Under the pieces are notes generated by a model. The model was not told where the DNA came from and searched no databases. It was given only the letters and a program-made list of their open reading frames with translations. From an uncultured Eubacterium sp. (GTDB lineage: Bacteria; Bacillota; Clostridia; Oscillospirales; Acutalibacteraceae): a stretch of DNA of 47,506 bases. Made by a program: the position numbers and the translations under genes. Positions 1 through 8,294 of the stretch are shown in pieces (positions within the stretch are counted from its first letter, which is position 1; every line of letters starts with the position of its first letter). The stretch covers positions 1-47,506 of the forward strand of contig CAJOHE010000012.1 of NCBI GenBank assembly GCA_905234495.1, given 5' to 3'.

Positions 1-1
1 A

Positions 2-181
2 AATGAATTCATTGAAAAAATAACCGTTTCGCAAGCATACTATGTTGACGGCAAGCGTTATCAAAACATTGAAATCTATTACAACGATGTCGGTGTAATA
101 AAAACAACCATAGATGACCTTGAACGCAATTATGAAAAAGGTAATCTGTTCGGTGTAGAACTTATCCAAGAAACAGCATAA
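2..181 (+). CDS. C-terminus of probable large serine recombinase (DUF4368-like tail), partial
   Basis: This is an open frame that enters from the left edge and stops at 179-181, leaving 59 residues. The visible tail contains FIEKITV, VDGKRYQNIEIYY and NDVGVI. That resembles the C-terminal DUF4368 segment of Tn4451/TnpX-type large serine recombinases (typically ...IekIvV...dGkR.qkIdIyY..iG). The catalytic serine domain would lie outside the window. A strong terminator follows at 236. Its presence suggests that a serine-recombinase element or its remnant ends just left of tRNA-Asn. The assignment rests only on the tail motif. Confidence 0.6.
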   Translation, partial: NEFIEKITVSQAYYVDGKRYQNIEIYYNDVGVIKTTIDDLERNYEKGNLFGVELIQETA

Positions 182-235
182 AAAAGAAAAACAGCATAAC
201 CGTAGTTATGCCATTAATCTTAATTCAAGGACGCC

Positions 236-285
236 CTTGGGGTACTCCCTATTTATGTAGGAGACCCCAAGCTGACTCTTTTTTT
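236..285 (+). terminator. Rho-independent terminator of the recombinase gene
   Basis: The arms at 236-248 (CTTGGGGT, bulged A, CTCC) and 260-271 (GGAG, ACCCCAAG) form a stem of about 12 bp. A run of seven Ts ends it at 279-285. It lies 55 bp after the recombinase stop and abuts the 3' end of the oppositely oriented tRNA-Asn. Confidence 0.75.
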
Positions 286-360
286 GGCTCCCCAAGTTGG
301 ACTCGAACCAACGACCCTGCGGTTAACAGCCGCATGCTCTACCGACTGAGCTATTGAGGA
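285..360 (-). tRNA. tRNA-Asn (anticodon GUU)
   Basis: The reverse complement folds as a complete cloverleaf. Acceptor arm TCCTCAA pairs with TTGGGGA, the D-arm region reads AGCTCAGTCGGTAGAGC, and the anticodon stem-loop is GCGGCTGTTAACCGC with GTT. The T-loop is GGTTCGAGTCC, and discriminator G is followed by an encoded CCA (285-287). The total is 76 nt. A good promoter lies just upstream at 382-410. Confidence 0.97.
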
Positions 361-381
361 ATATCTCTCAAGTGCTTAAAT

Positions 382-410
382 ATAATAACAGATTAAATAT
401 AGTATGTCAA
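382..410 (-). promoter_or_regulatory. Promoter of tRNA-Asn
   Basis: On the minus strand TTGACA (405-410) and TATTAT (382-387) are separated by exactly 17 bp. The start point would fall about 15 bp before the mature tRNA 5' end. Confidence 0.75.
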
Positions 411-418
411 TATCTTTT

Positions 419-913
419 TTACAACTTTTTTGAAATATTATTTAATTCATTTTGCCAGTATTCAAAGAGCCTGTCCTCGCTCCACGCGGCGTTTGCGGGG
501 CTCGTTGAGGGAAGGGCTTTTGCGGTGATGCCGACCTCGTTTTCGATATACTTTTTATAGAGCGCCTCAGCCTTTCTGCCGTTGACGAAAATGCGCTCAA
601 TCGGCGCACTGTCAAGGATTACGCTCAGGTCATTCGGCTTGACGTTTTTAATCGTGCTGTCAGCGGAACCCGTGATTTCGCACGAGTGAATCACGTCCCA
701 GAGCGCAAAGCCGTTATCTAAAATCATCCGCTTTTTCTCGTCAATACTCGTCGGCGTTTCGCAGCCGCAGATTCTTGCCATAACGCGCCAGAAGCGGTTT
801 TGCGGGTGGCCGTAGAAAAAGCCGCTTTCCCTCGATTTAACCGAGGGAAACGAGCCGAGTATCAGTATTCTTGACTTGTCGCAGCAGAGCGGTTCAATCG
901 GGTGAATTATCAT
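419..913 (-). CDS. Hypoxanthine/deoxyinosine-DNA glycosylase (UDG superfamily, family 6)
   Basis: The 164-residue protein has the uracil-DNA glycosylase fold signature of the HDG family. Motif I is LGSFPSVKSRESGFFYGHP followed directly by QNRFW near residues 19-43, and motif II is LPSTSPANAAWS near 134-145. Family 6 enzymes remove hypoxanthine (deaminated adenine) from DNA and leave an abasic site. It is the last gene of the polA-rimI-tsaD-HDG operon, and its ATG overlaps the tsaD stop by 4 bp (ATGA), which points to translational coupling. Being downstream of DNA polymerase I suits a base-excision repair role. The substrate is inferred from the family. Confidence 0.85.
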   Translation of the reverse strand: MIIHPIEPLCCDKSRILILGSFPSVKSRESGFFYGHPQNRFWRVMARICGCETPTSIDEKKRMILDNGFALWDVIHSCEITGSADSTIKNVKPNDLSVILDSAPIERIFVNGRKAEALYKKYIENEVGITAKALPSTSPANAAWSEDRLFEYWQNELNNISKKL

Positions 914-1920
914 AAGTTTTCCTCAATCTGCATCGTGGCGTAGGCGTTGAGGCTCTCGTCAGCCCTTCTGCCCGCGAGGTATTCGTAGTAGCCCTGCGAG
1001 GCAATCATAGCCGCATTGTCGCCGCAGTATTTAAGCTCGGGAAGGAAGAGCTGCCAACCGTGGCGCGCGCACATTTTCTGAGCTTCCGCGCGAAGCTTTC
1101 TGTTTGCCGAAACGCCGCCCGCGATGACGATTTTGCCGTATCCCCTGTCGCTTGCAACCGCCTCGAGATTACCTATAAGGCAGTCGACAACGCTTTTCTG
1201 AAACGACGCCGCAAGGTCGGGAATGCTTATCTCCTCGCCCTTTTGCTCCGCATTGTGAAGGGTGTTTATTACGCTTGTTTTGAGCCCGCTGAACGAGAAA
1301 TCGTAGGGGCTTCCCGTAACCTTCGGCTTCGGGAAGGTGAAGGCGTTTTCGTCGCCCTCGGTGCTGATTTTATCAATGCTCACGCCGCCGGGATATTCAA
1401 GCCCCATGGTCCTGCCCGCCTTGTCGAGCGCCTCGCCTGCCGCGTCGTCGCGCGTTCTGCCGATAACCTCAAAATCCGTATAGGAATTCACGGCGACGAT
1501 ATGGGAATGACCGCCGCTGACAACAAGGCAGAGAAACGGCGGCTCGGCGTCGTTTGAGATATAATTTGAAGCGATGTGTCCCCTGATGTGGTGAACGGGC
1601 ACGAGGGGCTTATCCGTCGCAAGCGCGAGACCCTTGGCAAAGTTTACGCCCACAAGAAGCGCCCCGATGAGCCCGGGGGCATAGGTGACCGCGACCGCGT
1701 CGATGCCGTCCATCGTGCAGTCCGCCTGCCTCAGCGCTTCCTCAACCACACCGCTTATCGACTCGGCGTGACGGCGGGAGGCAATCTCGGGCACAACGCC
1801 GCCGTAGAGCTTGTGCTCTTCAAGCGAGGTAGCTATTACGTTTGATAAAACCTTTCGTCCGTCCTCAACGACCGCAGCCGCGGTTTCGTCGCACGAGGAC
1901 TCAATTCCCAAAATCTTCAT
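910..1920 (-). CDS. tsaD: tRNA N6-adenosine threonylcarbamoyltransferase TsaD
   Basis: The 336-residue length is normal for TsaD/Gcp (ASKHA fold). It begins MKILGIESSCDETAAAVV. The metal ligands are in HHIRGH near residues 109-114, followed by SGGHSH. The C-terminal ASKHA motifs are IAGGVSANR and YCGDNAAMIA. TsaD transfers the threonylcarbamoyl group from TC-AMP to A37 of ANN-decoding tRNAs as part of the cytoplasmic TsaBDE complex. It overlaps rimI upstream and the glycosylase downstream by 4 bp each. The usual partner tsaB is not in the operon or elsewhere in this window. Confidence 0.97.
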   Translation of the reverse strand: MKILGIESSCDETAAAVVEDGRKVLSNVIATSLEEHKLYGGVVPEIASRRHAESISGVVEEALRQADCTMDGIDAVAVTYAPGLIGALLVGVNFAKGLALATDKPLVPVHHIRGHIASNYISNDAEPPFLCLVVSGGHSHIVAVNSYTDFEVIGRTRDDAAGEALDKAGRTMGLEYPGGVSIDKISTEGDENAFTFPKPKVTGSPYDFSFSGLKTSVINTLHNAEQKGEEISIPDLAASFQKSVVDCLIGNLEAVASDRGYGKIVIAGGVSANRKLRAEAQKMCARHGWQLFLPELKYCGDNAAMIASQGYYEYLAGRRADESLNAYATMQIEENL

Positions 1921-2348
1921 ACAAAATTCCTTGTCATTATCAATGCGTCTTCGTCGGGGGCTGAGTAATAATTCGGTCGTATTCCGACGTTTTCAAACCC
2001 CGCCTTTTCGTAAAGCGCTATCGCGGGGGCGTTGCTCTTTCTCACCTCGAGGGTGATGAAATCCATATCGTTTTGCACAGCCCTTTCGATGAGCTTTGCT
2101 GCAATCCCCTGCCGCCTGTAATCGGGCAAAACGGCAACGTTTGTCACGTAGCCCTCGCGCGAAAAAATCTGCAAGCCCATATAGCCGACGACCTCGCCGT
2201 CTGAAAGCGCAACGTAAAAATGCGAGGTGTCGCTGTCAAGCTGAGCGGCTAAGTCCCCCCTTGACCACGGGCGCGAGAAGCAGAGCTTTTCAAGCCTTTC
2301 AACGCCGTCAATATATTCACTTTTCAGAGTGTCAATTACAATTTCCAT
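1917..2348 (-). CDS. rimI: Ribosomal-protein-alanine N-acetyltransferase RimI (GNAT)
   Basis: The 143-residue protein is a GNAT-fold acetyltransferase. It has the RimI start region (LEKLCFSRPWS), the acetyl-CoA loop VLPDYRRQGIAAKLIE, and the C-terminal LEVRKSNAPAIALYEKAGF. RimI acetylates the N-terminal alanine of ribosomal protein S18. The frame is open 32 codons further upstream, but that extension overlaps the end of polA and has no family resemblance. The ATG at 2348 gives the standard length. The gene sits between polA and tsaD; rimI next to tsaD is a classic bacterial arrangement. The ribosome binding site is weak (GGAAT) and lies inside a small direct repeat. Confidence 0.92.
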   Translation of the reverse strand: MEIVIDTLKSEYIDGVERLEKLCFSRPWSRGDLAAQLDSDTSHFYVALSDGEVVGYMGLQIFSREGYVTNVAVLPDYRRQGIAAKLIERAVQNDMDFITLEVRKSNAPAIALYEKAGFENVGIRPNYYSAPDEDALIMTRNFV

Positions 2349-2350
2349 AT

Positions 2351-2375
2351 AATTCCGCATTCCTAATTCCGCATT
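2351..2375. repeat. Short direct repeat between polA and rimI
   Basis: AATTCCGCATT occurs at 2351-2361 and again at 2365-2375, a 14-bp period. It fills nearly the whole intergenic gap and supplies the rimI leader sequence. Confidence 0.7.
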
Positions 2376-2377
2376 GA

Positions 2378-4990
2378 TTAGTGTGCCTCGTACCAGCTGT
2401 CGCCGATATTGCCGTCCGCGCGAAGCACAACCTTCATATTGCACGCGGCTTCCATCTCTTCCGTGACGATTTCAAGCGCCCTCTGAGCCTCGTCGTCGGG
2501 TGCTTCGACAATCAGTTCATCGTGTACCTGAAGAATCAGGCGGGACTTCATATTTTCCGCCGAAAGCCTGTTGTCAACGCGCACCATCGCAATCTTGATT
2601 ATGTCCGCTGCGGTGCCCTGAATCGGCATATTTCTTGCAACCCTCTCGCCGAACGCGCGAAGCATATGATTCTTTGAGGAGAGCTCGGGAAGGTAGCGTT
2701 TTCTGTGGAAGAGGGTTTCTGCGTATCCCCTTTCCTTTGCAAGCTCAATCATCCTCTTCATATAGCTGTCAACGCCGCTGTAATGGGCAAGATAGCTTTC
2801 GATATACTGCTTTGCCTCGTAGTTTGAAACGCCGATATCCTTTGCAAGAGAGAATGCGCCGATACCGTAGACGATGCCGAAGTTGACCGCCTTTGCGCGG
2901 CTTCTCATCTGGGGCGTAACCATTTCAAGCGGGAGGTTGAAAACCTGCGCCGCGGTTATTTTGTGAATGTCGTCGCCGCTGTTGAAGGCGTTTATCATAT
3001 TCTCGTCGTTTGCAAGGTCGGAAAGCACGCGAAGCTCAATCTGGCTGTAGTCGACGTCGACGAGCTTTTTGCCCTCGCCCGCAACGAAGAACTTTCTCAT
3101 TTCCCTGCCGAGCTCCGTCCTTATCGGGATGTTCTGCAGGTTCGGCTCAAGCGAGGAAATCCTGCCCGTCCTCGTTTCAACCTGATTGAAGCGGGTATGA
3201 ATTCTGCCGTCGGGCTCGATTACCTTGAGAAGTCCGTCGCAGTAGGTGGACTTGAGCTTTGTGAGCGAGCGGTATTCGAGTATCTGTGAAATCGCGGGAT
3301 GCTCTTCAATAAGCCCTTCAAGCACCTCGGCGTTCGTTGAATAGCCCGTCTTGGTCTTCTTTTTGCACGGAAGCTTCAAATCCTCGAAAAGCGCCACGCC
3401 GAGCTGTTTTGTTGAATTTATATTGAACTCGTAGCCGACGCTCTTATATATCGAATCGGTCAGCTCGTTTATTCTCACGCCGAGCATTTTGCCGAATTCC
3501 TCGATGCCCTCGCGGTCAACCTCGAAGCCCGCAAATTCCATCTTTGCAAGCACTCTTGAAAGCGGAAGCTCAATGTCCGTGAGAAGCTGCGTTTCTTCCG
3601 CCTCGTCAACGAGCTTCAAAAGCTTGTCCGAAAGAGGCTTGATAACCGACGCGAGCGAAACCGCCTTGTCAGTCTCGCCGAGAGCGTTTAAAAACTCGGG
3701 AAGCCTGATACCGTATTCGAGGCAGAGGTGCTCGATGTCGTAGTTTGAATCGCTCGGTCTGAGAAGGTAGGCGCAGAGCATAACGTCGTTTTTCACGCCC
3801 CTGAGCTCAGCCCCGTATCTGCACGCAAGGCGGTGCAGTTCCTTGGTGTTATATGAGTATTTTTCTATGCTTTCATCACCGAAAAAGTCGCAGACAAATT
3901 CGCGGTAGCCCGCCGTTTCCGAGGGAAGCGCAACGATTTCGTCGCCGAACGCGAAGTACATATCGGTGACCGTACCGTCAACGATATTCGGATAGAAATA
4001 CGCCTTTTCGCCCCTGAGCTTTTCAAGTAGCGCGGCGGTATCCGCACAGCCTTCGCAGGAAATATTCCTTTCCTTTTCGGGCTCCGCGCTTTCACTTTCC
4101 TCGCTGACGGTCGCGGCGTTCGGGTCGAGATTATATCGCGGAATGAGGCTGAAAAGCTCGTACCTTACAAAGAGCGAAACCGCCTTCTGCATATCAATAT
4201 TGCCCGTTTTGTATTCGTTAAGATTAGTGTCGACGGGGGCGTCGGTGCTGATTGTTCCGAGCTTGAGCGAGAGATACGCCTTGTCCTTATCGTTTTCAAG
4301 CTTGGCTTTAACGCCCGCTTTTATATCGAGCTCATCGAGATTTTCATAGATGTAATCAATGGTATGGTAGCGGCTGATGAGGTCGAGCGCGGTCTTTGCG
4401 CCCACGCCTGCAACGCCGGGGATATTGTCGCTTGAATCGCCCTGAAGCGCTTTAACCTGTATGAGTTCGTCGGGAGTCACGCCGTACTCAGCCATAATCT
4501 CGGCTTCGTCGTATATATCGGTCTGAGCCTGCCCCATTTTTGTGCGCGCAAGCATAACCTTAACGCCGCCGTGGGCAAGCTGAAGCGAGTCGCGGTCGCC
4601 CGTTGCGATAAAGCACTCGTTGCCGTTTTCGCGGCAGGTGCGGGCAAAGGTGCCGAGGATATCGTCCGCCTCCCAGCCCTCGCACTCGAGCGTCTTTATG
4701 CCGAGGCTCTGAAGTATTTCCTTGAGCACGGGCATCTGTTCCCGAAGCTCGTCAGGCATGGCGTGGCGCCCCGCCTTGTACTCGTCGTACATCTTATGGC
4801 GGAAGGTCGGCGCGTGAACGTCGAAAGCGACCGCAACGCAGTCGGGCTTGCAGGCGTCCTCAAGCTTTAAGAGAATATTCAGAAAGCCGTAGATTGCGTT
4901 TGTGTATTCGCCCTTTTTATTTGTAAGCAGTTTTATACCGTAAAAAGCACGGTTTACAATGCTGTTTCCGTCAAGAATTAAAAGCTTCAT
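2378..4990 (-). CDS. polA: DNA polymerase I
   Basis: The 870-residue protein has the three-part PolA layout. The N-terminal 5'-3' flap nuclease (about 1-290) contains LILDGNSIVNRAFYG, AFDVHAPTFRH and GDSSDNIPGV. A 3'-5' exonuclease-like domain (about 310-480) follows, then the polymerase domain with motif A VDYSQIELR, motif B RSRAKAVNFGIVYG and motif C QVHDELIVE. The middle domain lacks the acidic DxE exonuclease site (YFYPNIVDG stands there), so proofreading is probably lost, as in Bacillus and Thermus PolA. The start is preceded by AGAGGTGAG. It heads the polA-rimI-tsaD-glycosylase operon and acts in Okazaki fragment maturation and repair. Confidence 0.97.
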   Translation of the reverse strand: MKLLILDGNSIVNRAFYGIKLLTNKKGEYTNAIYGFLNILLKLEDACKPDCVAVAFDVHAPTFRHKMYDEYKAGRHAMPDELREQMPVLKEILQSLGIKTLECEGWEADDILGTFARTCRENGNECFIATGDRDSLQLAHGGVKVMLARTKMGQAQTDIYDEAEIMAEYGVTPDELIQVKALQGDSSDNIPGVAGVGAKTALDLISRYHTIDYIYENLDELDIKAGVKAKLENDKDKAYLSLKLGTISTDAPVDTNLNEYKTGNIDMQKAVSLFVRYELFSLIPRYNLDPNAATVSEESESAEPEKERNISCEGCADTAALLEKLRGEKAYFYPNIVDGTVTDMYFAFGDEIVALPSETAGYREFVCDFFGDESIEKYSYNTKELHRLACRYGAELRGVKNDVMLCAYLLRPSDSNYDIEHLCLEYGIRLPEFLNALGETDKAVSLASVIKPLSDKLLKLVDEAEETQLLTDIELPLSRVLAKMEFAGFEVDREGIEEFGKMLGVRINELTDSIYKSVGYEFNINSTKQLGVALFEDLKLPCKKKTKTGYSTNAEVLEGLIEEHPAISQILEYRSLTKLKSTYCDGLLKVIEPDGRIHTRFNQVETRTGRISSLEPNLQNIPIRTELGREMRKFFVAGEGKKLVDVDYSQIELRVLSDLANDENMINAFNSGDDIHKITAAQVFNLPLEMVTPQMRSRAKAVNFGIVYGIGAFSLAKDIGVSNYEAKQYIESYLAHYSGVDSYMKRMIELAKERGYAETLFHRKRYLPELSSKNHMLRAFGERVARNMPIQGTAADIIKIAMVRVDNRLSAENMKSRLILQVHDELIVEAPDDEAQRALEIVTEEMEAACNMKVVLRADGNIGDSWYEAH

Positions 4991-5018
4991 AACTCACCTC
5001 TTGAATTTATTAAAACAT

Positions 5019-5027
5019 ATTATACCA
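5019..5027 (-). promoter_or_regulatory. Extended -10 promoter of the polA operon
   Basis: On the minus strand the sequence TGGTATAAT is an extended -10 element. There is no convincing -35 hexamer 17 bp upstream. It lies 29 bp before the polA ATG, with the ribosome binding site in between. Confidence 0.55.
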
Positions 5028-5052
5028 CAAAACATAATGATATAAAAGATAA

Positions 5053-5081
5053 TTGATAAAATAAATATTATGTGATATAGT
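5053..5081 (+). promoter_or_regulatory. Promoter of dusB-nagA-trmL, apparently giving a leaderless mRNA
   Basis: TTGATA (5053-5058) and TATAGT (5076-5081) are separated by 17 bp. The predicted start point (5088-5091) falls on or within 3 bp of the dusB ATG at 5091. No Shine-Dalgarno sequence precedes that ATG. Confidence 0.65.
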
Positions 5082-5090
5082 AATTACATT

Positions 5091-6059
5091 ATGAGAATTA
5101 AAAACGTTGAATTTAAAAACAACATATTTTTGGCGCCGATGGCGGGAATTGCCGACAGGGCTTTCCGCGAGCTCTGCATTGAGTACGGCGCGGGCTATAC
5201 GGTGACGGAAATGGTGTCGTCAAAGGGGCTCACTATGGGCGACAGAAAGAGCGCGGAGCTCCTGACTCTCGGCGGGAGCGAGAACCCCGCGGGGGCACAG
5301 ATTTTCGGCGACGACCCCGAGATTATGGCTCGGGCTGCGGTCAGGTGTCTTGACTTTCACCCGCAGATTATCGACATCAATATGGGCTGCCCCGCGCCCA
5401 AGGTTGCGATGAACGGCGGGGGCGCGAGCCTTCTGAAAAATCCCGGACTCGCAGGGGAAATCGTAAAGGCGGTTTCGGGCGCCGTTGATATTCCCGTAAC
5501 CGTCAAGCTTCGCAAGGGCTGGGACGATGAAAACGTCAGCGCGGTTGAGATTGCCGAGCTTGCCGAGAAAAACGGCGCAGCGGCTATTGCCGTTCACGGC
5601 AGGACGAGAATGCAGATGTATTCGGGAACCGTGGACTACGATATTATACGAAAAGTTAAAAATGCGGTTTCAATCCCCGTTATCGGAAACGGCGACGTGA
5701 CCGACGAGCAGAGCGCGACGATTATGCTTGAAAAGACGGGCTGCGACGCGGTTATGATAGGACGTGGCGCTCTCGGAAACCCGTGGATATTCAAAAAAAT
5801 AAACGCATATCTCACGGAATGCCGCGTGATTCCCGAGGTTGGAATAAACGAAAAAATGCTCGTTATGCTCAGGCATATTAAGAAGATAATTGAGTACAAG
5901 GGCGAATATACCGCGATGAGAGAGGCGCGGCACCACGCGGGATATTATACAAAGGGTATAAGAAACGGTGCGGCGTACCGCAGGGAAATAAGCGGCTTCG
6001 AGCACTATGAGCAGCTTGAAGAGCTTGCATACAGAATTGCGAAAGAGAACGAATTATGA
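5091..6059 (+). CDS. dusB: tRNA-dihydrouridine synthase (DusB family)
   Basis: The 322-residue FMN-binding TIM barrel has the Dus signatures FLAPMAGIADRAFRELC, INMGCPAPKV (with the catalytic cysteine) and GGGASLLKNP. Further signatures are VTVKLRKGWDD, HGRTRMQMYSG and GNGDV, and the C-terminal helical domain carries MREARHHAGYYTKG. It reduces uridine to dihydrouridine in tRNA D-loops using NAD(P)H and FMN. The first residues match the family start, so 5091 is well supported despite lacking a ribosome binding site. A consensus promoter sits immediately upstream. It overlaps nagA by 4 bp. Confidence 0.95.
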   Translation: MRIKNVEFKNNIFLAPMAGIADRAFRELCIEYGAGYTVTEMVSSKGLTMGDRKSAELLTLGGSENPAGAQIFGDDPEIMARAAVRCLDFHPQIIDINMGCPAPKVAMNGGGASLLKNPGLAGEIVKAVSGAVDIPVTVKLRKGWDDENVSAVEIAELAEKNGAAAIAVHGRTRMQMYSGTVDYDIIRKVKNAVSIPVIGNGDVTDEQSATIMLEKTGCDAVMIGRGALGNPWIFKKINAYLTECRVIPEVGINEKMLVMLRHIKKIIEYKGEYTAMREARHHAGYYTKGIRNGAAYRREISGFEHYEQLEELAYRIAKENEL

Positions 6060-7168
6060 TTTTTAAAAACTGTACTTTTTTCAATGAATTCTTTGAAAAA
6101 GAGTTCGGCGACATTGAAATTGAAGACGGAAAAATCAAACAGATAGGCATACTCGGCGACGGCGTTGATATGGGCGGAACGCTTCTCGTGCCGGGCTTTG
6201 TCGACGTGCATATTCACGGCTGCGCGGGCGGCGACGCAAGCGACGGCGATGCCGAAGGTCTTGAAAAAATGGCGAAGGAACTTGCCGGTCACGGCGTTAC
6301 CTCGTTCTGCCCAACGACCATGACCTTGTCGGAAAGCGACCTCAGAAAAGCGGTTTCGACTATTGCGGGCTTTAAGGGCAAAGGCACGAAGGTTGCGGGA
6401 ATCAACCTTGAGGGGCCGTACATTTCAATGAGCAAAAAGGGCTCGCAGAATCCCGAAAACATCCGTGCGGGAAGCCGCGAAGAATTTGACGAGCTCTACG
6501 CCCTCAGCGGCGGAAAAATCAAGCTTATAACCGTTGCGCCCGAGGCGTTTGAGAGCGACGGCTTTATTGAATACGTATCGAAAAAATGCAGGGTTGCGAT
6601 AGGTCACACCGCGGCGAACGCCGACGGGTGCAGGCGCGCTATCGACTGCGGCGCCTCGCATATCACCCACCTTTTCAACGCGATGACGCCTATGAATCAC
6701 CGCGAGGCGGGCGTTGTAGGCACGGCGCTTGACGACAGCCGGGTGACGTGCGAGCTCATCTGCGACCTTGAACACATCTGCCCCACGGTGCTGAGAAACG
6801 CGTTCAGGCTTCTCGGCGAGGACAGAGCGGTCGCGGTCAGCGACTCTATGAGAGCGGCGGGGCTCGGCGAGGGCGAATTCGACCTCGGCGGACAGACCGT
6901 GTACGTTAAGGACGGCAGAAAATACGCCGTGCTTGAGGACGGAACGCTTGCCGCGTCAATCACAAATCTTCACGAGGAATTCAGAAATCTCGTTGAAATC
7001 GGCGTTGATTTCAAAACGGCGCTCAAGGCCTGCACAATCAATCCCGCAAGGGCAATCGGCGAGGATGAGCGCATCGGCTCGATTGCAGTCGGCAAGGCTG
7101 CCGACCTCGTTTTCCTTGGCGAAAATCTTGAAATCAAAGAGGTTTACATAGATGGAACACTCGCTTAA
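6056..7168 (+). CDS. nagA: N-acetylglucosamine-6-phosphate deacetylase
   Basis: The 370-residue amidohydrolase has VDVHIHGCAGGD (HxH metal site), INLEGPYIS (glutamate ligand), AIGHTAANADGC, HLFNAMTPMNHR and AVSDSMRAAGLG (catalytic aspartate). It converts GlcNAc-6-P to glucosamine-6-P plus acetate, feeding amino sugar recycling or catabolism. Length and motifs are normal. It starts inside the dusB stop (ATGA) and overlaps trmL by 17 bp, so the three genes form one operon. No nagB is visible in the window. Confidence 0.95.
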   Translation: MIFKNCTFFNEFFEKEFGDIEIEDGKIKQIGILGDGVDMGGTLLVPGFVDVHIHGCAGGDASDGDAEGLEKMAKELAGHGVTSFCPTTMTLSESDLRKAVSTIAGFKGKGTKVAGINLEGPYISMSKKGSQNPENIRAGSREEFDELYALSGGKIKLITVAPEAFESDGFIEYVSKKCRVAIGHTAANADGCRRAIDCGASHITHLFNAMTPMNHREAGVVGTALDDSRVTCELICDLEHICPTVLRNAFRLLGEDRAVAVSDSMRAAGLGEGEFDLGGQTVYVKDGRKYAVLEDGTLAASITNLHEEFRNLVEIGVDFKTALKACTINPARAIGEDERIGSIAVGKAADLVFLGENLEIKEVYIDGTLA

Positions 7169-7652
7169 CATAGTACTGATTGAGCCCGAAATTCCGCAGA
7201 ACACGGGCAACATAGCGCGAACCTGCGCCGCCACGGGCGCAAGGCTTCACCTCGTGGGACCGATGAAGTTTCACATCACGGACAGGCAGGTCAAGCGCGC
7301 GGGCCTTGACTACTGGGACAAGCTCGACATAACGTTCTACGACAGCACCGAGGAATTTTTTGAGAAAAACGCGGGCGGAGAGTTTTACTATTTCACGACG
7401 AAGGGTGAAATCGCCCACTCGGATATGACCTACGAAAACGGGGCGTACCTCGTTTTCGGCAAGGAAACGAAGGGGCTACCCGAAGAGCTTCTCAAGGAAA
7501 ATCACGACAGGTGCGTAAGGCTTCCGATGAGAGGAATCATACGCAGCCTGAACCTCTCAAACGCCGTGTGCGTGGGAACGTATGAGGTGCTCAGGCAGTG
7601 GGGCTATCCCGAGCTCGTTTCAAAGGGCAGGCTCACGAAATACGAATGGTAA
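7152..7652 (+). CDS. trmL: tRNA (cytidine/uridine-34-2'-O)-methyltransferase TrmL
   Basis: The 166-residue SPOUT methyltransferase starts LNIVLIEPEIPQNTGNIART and continues with VKRAGLDYWD. The C-terminal trefoil-knot motifs are LVFGKETKGLP, RLPMRGIIRSLNLSNAV and EVLRQ. TrmL (CspR) uses S-adenosylmethionine to methylate the wobble nucleotide ribose of tRNA-Leu isoacceptors. Its start lies within nagA (17-bp overlap), and it is the last gene before a bidirectional terminator. Confidence 0.94.
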   Translation: MEHSLNIVLIEPEIPQNTGNIARTCAATGARLHLVGPMKFHITDRQVKRAGLDYWDKLDITFYDSTEEFFEKNAGGEFYYFTTKGEIAHSDMTYENGAYLVFGKETKGLPEELLKENHDRCVRLPMRGIIRSLNLSNAVCVGTYEVLRQWGYPELVSKGRLTKYEW

Positions 7653-7657
7653 AAAAG

Positions 7658-7683
7658 ACCGAAGGCGTTTGCCTTCGGTTTTC
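7658..7683. terminator. Bidirectional terminator between trmL and the GNAT gene
   Basis: ACCGAAGGC and GCCTTCGGT form a 9-bp stem around GTTT. Ts follow on the plus strand, and the A-run at 7651-7656 serves as the U-tract for the opposing gene. Confidence 0.85.
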
Positions 7684-7688
7684 TGCAG

Positions 7689-8159
7689 CTATTTTATTTT
7701 CATTTCCATAAGGGTTTTACGCGGGGTCATTCCCATTTTTTCATAGAAGGCTTTCGCGCCGTCGTTGCCTTCCCACACGTTTAAAGTGATGTCGTCGCAG
7801 CCAAGCGCCGTCGCCTCGGCTTTAACGTGGTCAAAAAGCTTTTCGCCGATATGCTGTCCCCTCGCGCTTTCGTCAACGCAGATGTCGTCTATATACATAG
7901 TCTTGGCCGCCACGCTGTTGTTTGTCGCGGGGTTTTCTTCAAGCTCGCAGAGCGCGTAGCCGATGACCTCGCCGCCATCGTCGGCAATATAGGTCCTTCT
8001 CTTTTCGTTGGCAATAATCGCCCCGACCTCTTCAACCGTATATTTTGTCGTGCCCGAAACAAATATGTCGGGTCTGATTTTTGCGTGGAGCTCGAGCACC
8101 TGCCTGAGAAGATTAATTATCCCCACAGCGTCGCTCTTTTTTGCAGGACGTATATACAT
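7689..8159 (-). CDS. GNAT-family N-acetyltransferase
   Basis: The 156-residue protein has the GNAT fold. It starts [18 protein letters not shown] and carries [19 protein letters not shown] (acetyl-CoA loop) and [19 protein letters not shown]. The frame extends three codons upstream to a GTG, but the ATG at 8159 is preceded by GAGGTGAG at good spacing and is preferred. It is monocistronic, with its own promoter (8187-8215) and a shared terminator. The acceptor substrate cannot be told; the family acetylates small amines, peptides or protein N-termini. Confidence 0.85.
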   Translation of the reverse strand: MYIRPAKKSDAVGIINLLRQVLELHAKIRPDIFVSGTTKYTVEEVGAIIANEKRRTYIADDGGEVIGYALCELEENPATNNSVAAKTMYIDDICVDESARGQHIGEKLFDHVKAEATALGCDDITLNVWEGNDGAKAFYEKMGMTPRKTLMEMKIK

Positions 8160-8186
8160 ACCGCTCACCTCGTTTCATTTGTTAGT

Positions 8187-8215
8187 ATTAAAGCATATTT
8201 TCATATTTTCGTCAA
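8187..8215 (-). promoter_or_regulatory. Promoter of the GNAT gene
   Basis: On the minus strand TTGACG (8210-8215) and TTTAAT (8187-8192) are separated by 17 bp, about 28 bp before the ATG. Confidence 0.65.
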
Positions 8216-8237
8216 CATAAGTTTGTTTATATTTTTA

Positions 8238-8266
8238 TTGACTTATTATATAAAACATAGTAAAAT
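8238..8266 (+). promoter_or_regulatory. Promoter of glyQS
   Basis: TTGACT (8238-8243) and TAAAAT (8261-8266) have a 17-bp spacer. The leader before the ribosome binding site is too short for a T-box, so no tRNA-sensing element is present. Confidence 0.7.
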
Positions 8267-8294
8267 AGCAACAAATAAATACGGAGGTATCCAT

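Noticed and set aside
7827..8294. Upstream extension of the glyQS frame by 156 codons
   Set aside because: It overlaps the GNAT gene and both promoters antisense. The glyQS ATG at 8295 has a perfect ribosome binding site and the family N-terminus.
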